From IMG/VR virus record IMGVR_UViG_3300010373_000084, positions 1-40,277 of that record: DNA of 40,277 bases; one strand, written 5' to 3'. Each line of letters opens with the position of its first letter. Within the stretch, counting starts at the first letter, position 1. Positions 30,785 to 37,757 of this stretch are shown piece by piece. The translations under genes and the position numbers were made by a program. Origin of the DNA: a virus. The notes beneath the pieces are model-generated. The model saw nothing but the letters and a program-made list of their open reading frames with translations. It made no database searches and was not told the origin of the DNA.

Positions 30785-30865
30785 GCGACCCGCGACGCCT
30801 TGCCGCTATCGAGCGCGGCAAAGGAGATTGCCGAACTCAAGAACCTGTTGGGCTGGAGTCTGTAA
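30781..30865 (+). pseudogene. Last small gene of rightward operon, apparently frameshifted
   Basis: ATG 30781 overlaps the previous stop as ATGA and gives SDPRRLAAIERGK. At AAAGGAG (about 30820-30826) the frame goes astray into a Thr/Arg-rich run, whereas the +1 frame reads EIAELKNLLGWSL and stops at 30865. The combined product would be about 27 residues. A one-base insertion, a sequencing error or +1 frameshifting explain this equally well; continuing in frame 0 to 31185 seems unlikely. Confidence 0.35.
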
Positions 30866-30873
30866 GTCTTGAA

Positions 30874-30965
30874 CGGCGTTTTCGCACGCCGCAGCGGCCT
30901 ACTGTCATTCGGCGACGCAGCACCACTACCAAGACAGTGGTACGCAGCCTGGATTCAGGTGCTGC
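30874..30965. ncRNA. Hairpin-rich convergent intergenic segment
   Basis: Part of a roughly 240-base stretch between convergent genes that has no convincing gene. Three strong stems follow each other: CGGCGT/ACGCCG (30874-30891), ACCACT/AGTGGT (30922-30941, flanked by direct repeats ACGCAGC) and an 8-bp bulged stem GCAG..CCTG/CAGG..CTGC (30944-30965). No T-runs follow, so they are not simple terminators. Strand is undetermined. Confidence 0.4.
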
Positions 30966-31105
30966 TCTCCAACCGTACCGGGAGATCTCTTTTCAATGCC
31001 AATGCGGGCGACCTAGAGCGTCGATCCGCACTTCGAGAACCCAAGAGCGCGCAGCGCTATGCGCGACGCATCCCAAGACAATGGAACGGGCCACCGCAAG
31101 AGCGT

Positions 31106-32341
31106 TCACGCCGCAACCTTTTCCCGCATCGCATGAGCATACCCCAACACGCCGGCGCGCCACCGTGGTAGCACGGCCGACATGAGGTAGTTTCCGCGAA
31201 TGAACGCCCGACTCGTATCCACCAACGCCTTCCGCTTCTGCGGATGATCGACGAGATCGAGCAGCGAGCGTACCCACACCCGGTCATCTTCCGGCGGCAC
31301 CGCTACGATGCCATCGGGACATTCTTGTGCGTACTGAGCATACGGCCCGTACTTCGTTGCGACCACCGGCACACCGGCCATCGTGTACTCTAACACCTTC
31401 ACATTGCTTTTCGAGCGGTTAAAGATGTGGCGTTCGAGCGGAGCCAGGGCAATATCGAGATCGAGGTTCGCCAACGCCTCGTAGTACCGAGGCATCAGGC
31501 TATCACTGAACAGGCTCGGCCGCTGGTTCTCGATCGTCTTGGCAACCGTCGCGCCGTCGAAGTCCATACGCGCCCAATACTCGCGCTTGAACAGCCCGCG
31601 CAAGTCCTGGCCGTAGAATACCACCCGCACCCGCGGGCGCTCGTCCATGACCTTCTGCAATGGCTTAACGATTGTTGCAACGTCGCCGACATGCGAAGTC
31701 GAGCCGACGTACCCAATGCGGACCTGTCCGATGCGCTTCGGACTCTCGCAGAACGAGGACGGGAACCGAGCGCAGTACGCCTCGAACGTCTTGTCCTCGA
31801 TCGCATTGGGGCACACAACCGACCGCGGGTTGTCCAGCTCGTACACCTCGCGGAGTTCTTCCGTCGAGAGCACCAAGAAGTCCGCCGCTCTAGCCGCGCG
31901 TTGAAAGCGCTGTGTATTCGGGCGGCCGTTGCCGAAGATTTTGAAGAACGCCGAGCGCGGAGGAATCGACTTGAGATTGTCGTCCGATTCGAGCGCGACG
32001 ATCGGCCGGCCACCGCGGGCCACCAAGGCTTTCGCCGTCGCCGCCATGCCCTGTTTGAGAGCGGGCCGCTGCGCTTCGGGATACTGCGCCGCCGTTCGCT
32101 CGGCCAGCGCCGCAAAGGCGGAGGTCGGGTCCAGCGACGTGAGCGCCTCCATAAACTCTACGACGACATCGGTATGGGCACGCTGGAATACGACAAGATC
32201 CGCTTCGGTAATCTTTGGCGAGGCGACCGTGTCGACGATCGACAACTCGAACCCATCTGATTCGGCAAGAGCGCGAAAGGGAGCCATGAGGCGATAAAAT
32301 CCGCATCCGCCAACGTCGCCCGGAGCGATTACGACCTTCAC
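31106..32341 (-). CDS. GT4-type glycosyltransferase
   Basis: A 411-residue protein of the GT-B fold (glycosyl transferases group 1). The C-terminal domain carries the family signature NVKVLEYTMAGVPVVATKYG with an upstream FNRSKS. The N-terminus VKVVIAPGDVGGCGFYRLMA is the usual first strand plus Gly-rich acceptor loop. GTG 32341 overlaps the GT9 gene stop as GTGA. It would transfer a sugar from a nucleotide donor to a glycan or protein acceptor. It is the last gene of the cassette and converges on the small-gene operon. Confidence 0.87.
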   Translation of the reverse strand: MKVVIAPGDVGGCGFYRLMAPFRALAESDGFELSIVDTVASPKITEADLVVFQRAHTDVVVEFMEALTSLDPTSAFAALAERTAAQYPEAQRPALKQGMAATAKALVARGGRPIVALESDDNLKSIPPRSAFFKIFGNGRPNTQRFQRAARAADFLVLSTEELREVYELDNPRSVVCPNAIEDKTFEAYCARFPSSFCESPKRIGQVRIGYVGSTSHVGDVATIVKPLQKVMDERPRVRVVFYGQDLRGLFKREYWARMDFDGATVAKTIENQRPSLFSDSLMPRYYEALANLDLDIALAPLERHIFNRSKSNVKVLEYTMAGVPVVATKYGPYAQYAQECPDGIVAVPPEDDRVWVRSLLDLVDHPQKRKALVDTSRAFIRGNYLMSAVLPRWRAGVLGYAHAMREKVAA

Positions 32342-33129
32342 GCTGCCACCGCTTCGGCCTTGATTTTCTCTTGCTCGGCCGCTTCGATCACCGCAAGCAG
32401 ATCCCGCGTGCGCCATTGATGAGGCGCAGCATAGACCACCGATGCCTTCGGATGCATCTGCCATTGCAACGGCGTAATCGTCGTCGCAATCAAAGCGTGA
32501 TTCGAGATGCCGGCGGCGTGCGCCAATCGGCTACAGGCCGAGTCCGTCGTAATGACGGCCTTCTTGCAGGCGCGCATGAGATTAGCGACATAGCTCAGCG
32601 TCTCGCCATAAATGTAATCGTCGGCGTCAAACCCGAGCAGCGGTTCGTCGCCTCTAGCGCCCAAGATGCCGATGCGATTTTGGTTTGGGCCAAGAATGTC
32701 TACGAGCGCCTCAACCTCGGGCACTCTCATCCCGCGCGCCGGGTCTTTCGACCACGGAGCAATCAGATAATCATAGGCCGGAACAACCACCGGGAAATCG
32801 TCAAGCGCTGGCTGCTGCGGCATACAGGGCACGTCGAGCCCGAGCAGCGCGTAGAACTGTTGCGTCGGATGCCCAACGTCTTTGAAGAAGTAACCACCGC
32901 CGAGCGCAGCGACGACGCCGATCTCGAACGCATCATCCGCGTCGGTTGGATCGTAAGTCGTCGGCCGCACGTTATCCGGCCACGCCATCAATCTCTGGAC
33001 TTCTTCATTCGCCATTTGCAGCCGAATACTGCAGTCCGAGAACTCCTTGGCGAAGGCGCAGATAGCGGGCGCCGCCATAATCGAGTCGCCAATGTTCTTG
33101 TCAACGTCGCGAATGTGGATGATGCTCAC
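32338..33129 (-). CDS. GT9-type glycosyltransferase (heptosyltransferase-like), second copy
   Basis: A 263-residue protein of the GT9/heptosyltransferase fold. It opens with VSIIHIRDVDKNIGDSIMAA, the GT9 N-terminal strand with an IGD-x-x motif, and near the C-terminus has AVITTDSACSRLAHAAGISN, which corresponds to the D-x-G-P/A-x-H-L-A-A-A donor-site motif. GTG 33129 is preferred over the upstream ATG at 33162 because GGAG lies eight bases before it. It overlaps the zinc-ribbon peptide gene. It is shorter than typical heptosyltransferases (about 320-350 residues). Confidence 0.85.
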   Translation of the reverse strand: MSIIHIRDVDKNIGDSIMAAPAICAFAKEFSDCSIRLQMANEEVQRLMAWPDNVRPTTYDPTDADDAFEIGVVAALGGGYFFKDVGHPTQQFYALLGLDVPCMPQQPALDDFPVVVPAYDYLIAPWSKDPARGMRVPEVEALVDILGPNQNRIGILGARGDEPLLGFDADDYIYGETLSYVANLMRACKKAVITTDSACSRLAHAAGISNHALIATTITPLQWQMHPKASVVYAAPHQWRTRDLLAVIEAAEQEKIKAEAVAA

Positions 33130-33233
33130 TTGGCCGACTCCGACAGTCCACAAGAATGGCATTGAGACACAACGCGACCGTCGTCCAAGCGATAAAGATG
33201 AATCGCTTGCAACCAGCAGCTAGGACAGAACAA
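33126..33233 (-). CDS. 35-residue zinc-ribbon peptide between two GT9 genes
   Basis: A TTG-started frame immediately after the GT9 stop, with AAAGGG six bases upstream, ending in a GTGA overlap with the next gene. The peptide has FCPSCWLQAIHLY and SQCHSCGLSESAK: two C-x2-C knuckles 19 residues apart, a minimal zinc ribbon. The exact fit between its neighbours makes it a real gene rather than chance. Confidence 0.72.
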   Translation of the reverse strand: MFCPSCWLQAIHLYRLDDGRVVSQCHSCGLSESAK

Positions 33234-33236
33234 GCA

Positions 33237-34088
33237 TTACCCTTTCGGATAGAGTTCGGCAACCTTCGGGATAACATCATGCGGCGAAAGCGTCGCCATC
33301 TTCGTGAAGATCGCGTGAGCGCCGGGGTACGTTCCCCAATCCTTCGTCACGTCGTTATTGCAAAGCAGCAGGTGATTGCACCCGACTGCATGAGCAAGTC
33401 TCGCGGGACCGCTATCTACCGTAATCACCAGCTTCGCCCGACGCATCATGTTCGCCACAACACGCAAGGGCAAGTCGAGGTGGTACTTCAGATTGGGATG
33501 CGCGAGCGAGGCCCGCATCTTCGCATGGTTCTGCGGGAAGTGCGACTGCGTAAACGGGTTGATCTTGCGTAGGCCATCCATCGCCGGCATCCGCGCCGAA
33601 CCGATGCACCCAATCGAAACGTGCGGCTCGATAGAGTCTAAGACTACCTGCCAATTGTCGAGCGCCCAAAACCGCGGTATCTCCGCAAGCACATACGGCG
33701 CAATCAGAATATCGGCAGTCGGGACTTCGACATGCGAAGGGAGGTCGTCGTCGATCTCCGGTTGGTGCACGTCGCCCGATAGTTCGGGAAAGCCAACCCA
33801 CGCGAGGAACTGCGAGGTCGGATGCTCGCGCTTGGCACCGAATGGAGCCTGCGGTCGGCGATGCACCATGTCGTGAATTGAAATCCGCTCCGCGTTCGGC
33901 GGAATCTTGCCGGTTAGTCGGTGCAGGTCGTACTTGCGATTCGGGAACAGGTCGGCGACGTCAGGGTTCGTCCAGGCAATCGCGACTTCATGGCCTTCGG
34001 CCTGCCGCTTCTTTGCGAGCGCGAGCGTGCCGGGAAAGGAAACCAGCGTATCGCCGAGGCTTACGCAGTCGTTCCAAATTACAAGCAC
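33237..34088 (-). CDS. GT9-type glycosyltransferase, first copy
   Basis: A 283-residue GT9-family protein starting at GTG 34088, four bases after the preceding stop. N-terminal LVIWNDCVSLGDTLVSFPGT has the GD-x-L-x-x-x-P pattern of heptosyltransferases, and the C-terminal LVITVDSGPARLAHAVGCNH holds the D-[ST]-GP-x-[RH]-LA motif of the sugar-nucleotide site. Sequence similarity between this and the second copy suggests a duplication followed by divergence. Expected to add a sugar, possibly a heptose, to a glycan. Confidence 0.87.
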   Translation of the reverse strand: MLVIWNDCVSLGDTLVSFPGTLALAKKRQAEGHEVAIAWTNPDVADLFPNRKYDLHRLTGKIPPNAERISIHDMVHRRPQAPFGAKREHPTSQFLAWVGFPELSGDVHQPEIDDDLPSHVEVPTADILIAPYVLAEIPRFWALDNWQVVLDSIEPHVSIGCIGSARMPAMDGLRKINPFTQSHFPQNHAKMRASLAHPNLKYHLDLPLRVVANMMRRAKLVITVDSGPARLAHAVGCNHLLLCNNDVTKDWGTYPGAHAIFTKMATLSPHDVIPKVAELYPKG

Positions 34089-34092
34089 CGAA

Positions 34093-35307
34093 CTACGCCT
34101 TGCGAGATATAGTCAGGAATCCGTAGCCTTCCGGCTCGTCCCGCTCAAACTCGATCGTTAAGCCCAATCCCGTCAACACCGGGCGCATGTATTCGAGCGA
34201 CATATCGGGATTTGAATGGTGGGGGTTCAGCCCTTGGCCGGTTTCGGCGCACACCTTACGGAAGCGCATTTCATTTGGAAGGTAGAGCGCCAAGATGCCG
34301 CCGGGTTTTAGTACGCGCAACCATTCCTTAAGCACCGGAATGGGGTCCGCAAAATCTTCTAGAAGGTGCGAACTGTAAATAACGTCGGCAACGCTGTCGC
34401 GGAACCATTCGAGGTTGCGCGCGTCACCCGTTAAATGCTGAGGGTCGTTGCCCATGTTCGCATAGCGCGCCGCTTGATCGACGTTGATTGCGGTCGGGCA
34501 AATACTGTCGGCACCGAACCCAAGGTCCAGCACCATCATGCCAGGCTTGATAAACGGCAAAACGAACTCGCGGATCCTTGACGTTTCCCCGCCTGCTGCC
34601 ACCGTATAGCCTCCGCTCACTGTAACCTTGCCGTCAATGCGCCGCACAACCGGAAACTGTCCGTCGTCAAAGCGCTCGTCGTCCGGCACCTGGGAATAGA
34701 AGTCCATTCCGGGCTCGTAGCCGATGAATGGAGCGGTCGGTTTGAACTCGCCGAAGCGGTCGCCCCATAGGCCCTTGATGACGCGCGTGAACGGCAGCGA
34801 GATTTCTTCCCACAAGCCATTGAAGCGATCGGGATTGCACTCGCCGGCAAAGAAGTTCTCGAACTCGCGGCACCCGCGCGTAATAACCTGAATCTCCGAC
34901 GCTGGGCACTCGTACACCGGGCACCACAGCGCCGTCCAGCCGTCGTTGATTGCTTCGAGTCGGTCGATTAGCCGTTGGCTAAGAATGTAGGCGTCGGTGG
35001 CAAGAAAGTAGAGCTTTTCGTAGCGTTCTAGCAGGCTCTTTATCTGCCAATATAAACGCCATACCGATGGATACGAATGGCCTTCACCGCGAACGAGATG
35101 CGGCTGCAGGTTAACGACTTCAATGCCGTGCTTTGCGGCAAACCGCTCGCACGTTTCGGGGCTCGACCCGTTGTCCAAGAGGATAACGGGAAACGTATCG
35201 CCATAGTGAGCCAGGAACCGCTCAACGCGCCGGCAACCGTCGCCTTCACCCTTGTAACTAGGATCGAGACAGTCCAACCAGGCGTGAGTAACGAGCGGCG
35301 TCGTCAC
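34093..35307 (-). CDS. Bifunctional GT-A glycosyltransferase/methyltransferase fusion
   Basis: A 404-residue protein with two halves. The N-terminal half (about residues 1-215) is GT-A-like: PVILLDNGSSPETCERFAAK, then YEKLYFLATDAYILSQRLID, where TDA stands at the metal-binding D-x-D position. The C-terminal half is a class I SAM-dependent methyltransferase: motif I VLDLGFGAD, then DVIYSSHLLEDFADPIPVLK and LRVLKPGGILALYLP. The LLEDF motif replaces the usual LEH. GTG 35307 overlaps the previous stop as GTGA. Together the halves could place a methylated sugar on a glycan. Confidence 0.85.
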   Translation of the reverse strand: MTTPLVTHAWLDCLDPSYKGEGDGCRRVERFLAHYGDTFPVILLDNGSSPETCERFAAKHGIEVVNLQPHLVRGEGHSYPSVWRLYWQIKSLLERYEKLYFLATDAYILSQRLIDRLEAINDGWTALWCPVYECPASEIQVITRGCREFENFFAGECNPDRFNGLWEEISLPFTRVIKGLWGDRFGEFKPTAPFIGYEPGMDFYSQVPDDERFDDGQFPVVRRIDGKVTVSGGYTVAAGGETSRIREFVLPFIKPGMMVLDLGFGADSICPTAINVDQAARYANMGNDPQHLTGDARNLEWFRDSVADVIYSSHLLEDFADPIPVLKEWLRVLKPGGILALYLPNEMRFRKVCAETGQGLNPHHSNPDMSLEYMRPVLTGLGLTIEFERDEPEGYGFLTISRKA

Positions 35308-35636
35308 GCGCTCTGCAACGCACCGCCAGAAAGCTCGGGCCCAGACTCGACAATGCGACGCCAATCGGACATTCCGGCTTGTACCGGCGACTCACACCCT
35401 TCGAGTATCCGCTTGAGCCATTTAGCGTGGACTATGGCATCCGCAAGCCTTTTTCGGATAGCCTCCGTAAAAGCTTCCAGCGAATCATCGCCGCGAAACG
35501 CGAAACTTTCGCCAGGCTGCAGATTCATCCCGGCTTCCCACCCGCCTTGCGACTCCTCGACGCGATTACGCATCTTCGCCATCTCCGGCAGCGCTTTCGA
35601 GTGATGGTAGTCGAACGGCTCAAGAGTAGAGGGCAA
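35304..35636 (-). CDS. Hypothetical helical protein
   Basis: A 110-residue protein from TTG 35636, with AAGGAG nine bases upstream. It has DYHHSKALPEMAKMRNRVEE, then GESFAFRGDDSLEAFTEAIR and IVHAKWLKRILEGCESPVQA. It is helical and charged. Its stop overlaps the glycosyltransferase-fusion start, so the two are translationally coupled. No family recognised. Confidence 0.72.
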   Translation of the reverse strand: MPSTLEPFDYHHSKALPEMAKMRNRVEESQGGWEAGMNLQPGESFAFRGDDSLEAFTEAIRKRLADAIVHAKWLKRILEGCESPVQAGMSDWRRIVESGPELSGGALQSA

Positions 35637-35649
35637 CGCTAAAATCTCC

Positions 35650-36153
35650 TTACCATCGAGCGAGCCATTCAGCCGCGCCGGATGCGATAAAATCAGTTTC
35701 CGCTTTAGGGCGTTCCACGCCGTAGTAGTCCGCCTCGATGCACTCCTCCAAGTAAATCTGGAGATCGTGCAGAGCCTTCAACTGCTCGGCATAGACCTGG
35801 CGGTTTCCGTACACGATCGCCGACTCGCGTATGTAGTCGTCGACCTTCCCGCACATGCCCACCGGCTTCGTTCCGGCAAAGACCACGCTATCTTCGCAAC
35901 TGCGAATCCACCGCTCGATGGCGACGATTCGTTCGGCCCGCTCGTCGTCGGTCATCGTGCGTTTGCGAAGCCTCGGATCGCTAACAAAGTGCGGTATCTT
36001 CTCGCCCGACTTATAACAGCCAACTGCGAGGCAAGCCTCGTAATCCGTATGCGTATGCCAAGAGAGAGCGGCTAGACTTTGCGAGCGAACGCCGGCATAG
36101 AAACCAAACGCCAAGGCGAGAGCGACCGCAACGGCCACGAATACGATTAGCAC
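35650..36153 (-). CDS. Membrane-anchored hypothetical protein
   Basis: A 167-residue protein starting at GTG 36153, overlapping the previous stop by seven bases; GGAGG is 13 bases upstream. Residues 1-24 form one membrane segment (LIVFVAVAVALALAFGFYAG). The rest is soluble with cysteine pairs (DYEACLAVGCYKSG, IRSCEDSVVF, GMCGKVDDY), then YAEQLKALHDLQIYLEECIE. The cysteines suggest a periplasmic, disulfide-bonded domain. Function unknown; position beside the glycosylation cassette fits an envelope role. Confidence 0.75.
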   Translation of the reverse strand: MLIVFVAVAVALALAFGFYAGVRSQSLAALSWHTHTDYEACLAVGCYKSGEKIPHFVSDPRLRKRTMTDDERAERIVAIERWIRSCEDSVVFAGTKPVGMCGKVDDYIRESAIVYGNRQVYAEQLKALHDLQIYLEECIEADYYGVERPKAETDFIASGAAEWLARW

Positions 36154-36434
36154 TCTCGGTCGGGGTCCTCCACGCCGCTGCAGTCCACCATCGCAAGTTC
36201 ATTCCGCGAGTTGTCCGCATTACTGCGTCGAACGAGATAGCCGGTTTCGGTCCGGTCGAACACGCGAAAGCCGTCCTTGAGCGCGTCGGTCAAATGACGA
36301 TAGACGCGCAATCCCGGCACGGCGAAACCCTCCACGGCCTCAGTAGTGCGGTTTACTCCCGGCGAACCCGCCGGATCGGAAACATCCTGGGACGCGTCTA
36401 AAATGGTCCTCCGGGTCGCGCAACTGCAGGCCAT
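36147..36434 (-). CDS. Small hypothetical protein
   Basis: A 95-residue frame ending GFRVFDRTETGYLVRRSNAD and NSRNELAMVDC, a pattern common in small phage proteins. The start is unclear: ATG 36434 gives MACSCATRRTILDASQDVSD; GTG 36336 and 36321 just after the preceding stop are alternatives. It overlaps the membrane-protein gene start by seven bases, which supports the 3' end. No family recognised. Confidence 0.6.
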   Translation of the reverse strand: MACSCATRRTILDASQDVSDPAGSPGVNRTTEAVEGFAVPGLRVYRHLTDALKDGFRVFDRTETGYLVRRSNADNSRNELAMVDCSGVEDPDREC

Positions 36435-36678
36435 GAGCGTGCAGACTACCGGACTTGCCTTCGACGGCGGGGACAACGCCAAGACGCTGCAACCGCTTGC
36501 AACTGAGACAGGTTACGGCCCGACCGCGAACCTCCGCGATCTCAAGGGTCGAGCGGAAGCGGTACTGCCGACAGAGCGTCGACGCGCCTATGCCGAAGAA
36601 CGCGAGCCGGTGAACGGCTCCGCCAGCCTCGACGGCTCGGCTTGCGCCAAAGCGCAGAAGATGGTCCACCGCATGCAT
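36340..36678 (-). CDS. Small zinc-knuckle protein
   Basis: A 112-residue frame. It contains AVHRLAFFGIGASTLCRQYR and RAVTCLSCKRLQRLG, resembling the phage protein pattern VH-x-x-x-x-x-x-x-x-LC...VTC-x-x-C. ATG 36678 is chosen because upstream in-frame codons (TTG 36720, GTG 36714) lie next to a terminator and lack a clear ribosome-binding site. A 6-bp hairpin (CGTCCC/GGGACG) lies just before it. The opposite strand also has a 173-codon frame, which I regard as a shadow. Confidence 0.6.
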   Translation of the reverse strand: MHAVDHLLRFGASRAVEAGGAVHRLAFFGIGASTLCRQYRFRSTLEIAEVRGRAVTCLSCKRLQRLGVVPAVEGKSGSLHAHGLQLRDPEDHFRRVPGCFRSGGFAGSKPHY

Positions 36679-36732
36679 GCCGTCCCGAATGGGACGAGGG
36701 GCGACCGCTATCACGGGCAAACCGCCTTACGC

Positions 36733-36760
36733 AAAACAAAAACAGCCGCTAAAGCGACTG
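36733..36760 (-). terminator. Rho-independent terminator
   Basis: CAGTCGC and GCGGCTG pair into a 7-bp stem (one G-T pair) with a TTTA loop, followed by TTTTTGTTTT on the leftward strand. Confidence 0.87.
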
Positions 36761-36801
36761 CTCTCACCCTACTTTCGCATACAAAAGTCTCGAGTTCTCG
36801 T
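36735..36801 (-). ncRNA. Possible 67-nt phage small RNA
   Basis: Predicted start (36801) and terminator end (about 36735) delimit a 67-nt leftward transcript without an open frame. It has an additional hairpin, ACTTT/AAAGT with an eight-base loop, upstream of the terminator stem. It may be a small RNA or an attenuated leader for the genes that follow. Confidence 0.4.
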
Positions 36802-36807
36802 GGGTTC

Positions 36808-36836
36808 AGTATCTCGCAGGGCGCGGCGATTGTCAA
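36808..36836 (-). promoter_or_regulatory. Strong leftward promoter
   Basis: Perfect TTGACA (36831-36836), exactly 17 bases of spacer and GATACT (4 of 6, 36808-36813), starting five bases after the stop of the upstream gene. Confidence 0.7.
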
Positions 36837-36841
36837 GTGTC

Positions 36842-37690
36842 TCACGCCGCCTCGACGTTTGCGATGATAAGTTCTTCGAGCTTTTTAGCGATCGCCATAC
36901 GCTCGACACCGCTCTTTGCCATTGAAAGAAGCGCGTGCATTTCCTCGAGTAGTTCGCCCGTATTCTTGCCGGTCATGTCGTTGAGTTCGTAGACGACGTG
37001 CGGCTCGAGTCTCGCTTGGGTCCGCATGCGCGGCTCGCTACCCTTCAGCGGTCGCCCAGATCCGCATGCGCCTTCAAGGCGCGCGGCGTTCTGCGCGATC
37101 GCCCGCTCGGCTCGCTGCTTCTCGCTTAGGGGACCGGATTCGTCGGCGATCATGCCTTCGTAGTTGCGTTCACGGCGGGCGGCCACCGTATCGGCATTCG
37201 CGGGCGGCTTAGGCTTCTTGTGGCGGCCACCGCTATGGCTAATCTCGCCCTCGTACTTCGCGAGATTTTCGATCGTATCGCCTAGGTATTCCCGATCGCG
37301 ATCCTTGGCTGACTTCACGACTACTCCCGACAGCCGCGCTGCCTCTGCCCGCTCTCGGCCGATTTTTGTCGCATCCACCAAAGACATGTCGGGATACTCC
37401 GCCCGAACATCGGCTATGCACCGGGCGTCGTCGGCGTAGGCCCCGCGGTTGGAGATGCCCTTTTCAAGGCTTGCGGGGCCGTAGGCGATGCCCTCGCGTT
37501 CGAGTCGAGCCTTTTCCTTACGGTTCTGTCTTTCGTTCCACTCGAAGCCGTCTACGCGCGTCGCATGGTGTCCAATTCCCATGGCGGCGGAACTGTCATC
37601 CATGAAGTCCTGGTTCAATTGCGACGACGGAGCCTCCCGATCTTCGGGTGCTCCGTCAATGCTCTCCGGCTGCTCGTCACCGAAACTCAT
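36842..37690 (-). CDS. Hypothetical charged protein
   Basis: A 282-residue protein from ATG 37690, with GAGGG five bases upstream. It is highly charged, with RVDGFEWNERQNRKEKARLE, a middle section LSGVVVKSAKDRDREYLGDT, and a C-terminal helix VVYELNDMTGKNTGELLEEM. The last 50 residues look like a coiled-coil or oligomerisation helix. No family recognised. It is the last gene before the promoter/terminator pair. The 67 bases on its 5' side show no gene. Confidence 0.75.
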   Translation of the reverse strand: MSFGDEQPESIDGAPEDREAPSSQLNQDFMDDSSAAMGIGHHATRVDGFEWNERQNRKEKARLEREGIAYGPASLEKGISNRGAYADDARCIADVRAEYPDMSLVDATKIGRERAEAARLSGVVVKSAKDRDREYLGDTIENLAKYEGEISHSGGRHKKPKPPANADTVAARRERNYEGMIADESGPLSEKQRAERAIAQNAARLEGACGSGRPLKGSEPRMRTQARLEPHVVYELNDMTGKNTGELLEEMHALLSMAKSGVERMAIAKKLEELIIANVEAA

Positions 37691-37757
37691 ACATACCCTC
37701 GCTCACACCGGCATGAATACCGGCGGCTTTCCCGCATTACTATGGAAATTCTCTATG

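Noticed and set aside
30781-31185. A 134-codon rightward frame after the microprotein operon
   Set aside because: After residue 14 it becomes Thr/Arg-rich, crosses the hairpin cluster and would overlap the convergent glycosyltransferase gene by 80 bases; a short frameshifted product is more likely.
36743-36815. A tRNA-like stretch
   Set aside because: It contains an anticodon-like stem and GGTTCA, but the loop has eight bases and no T-stem or acceptor pairing; the promoter/terminator reading fits better.
36346-36867. A 173-codon rightward frame
   Set aside because: It spans a leftward promoter and terminator; the leftward frames have recognisable phage protein patterns and stop/start overlaps with their neighbours.
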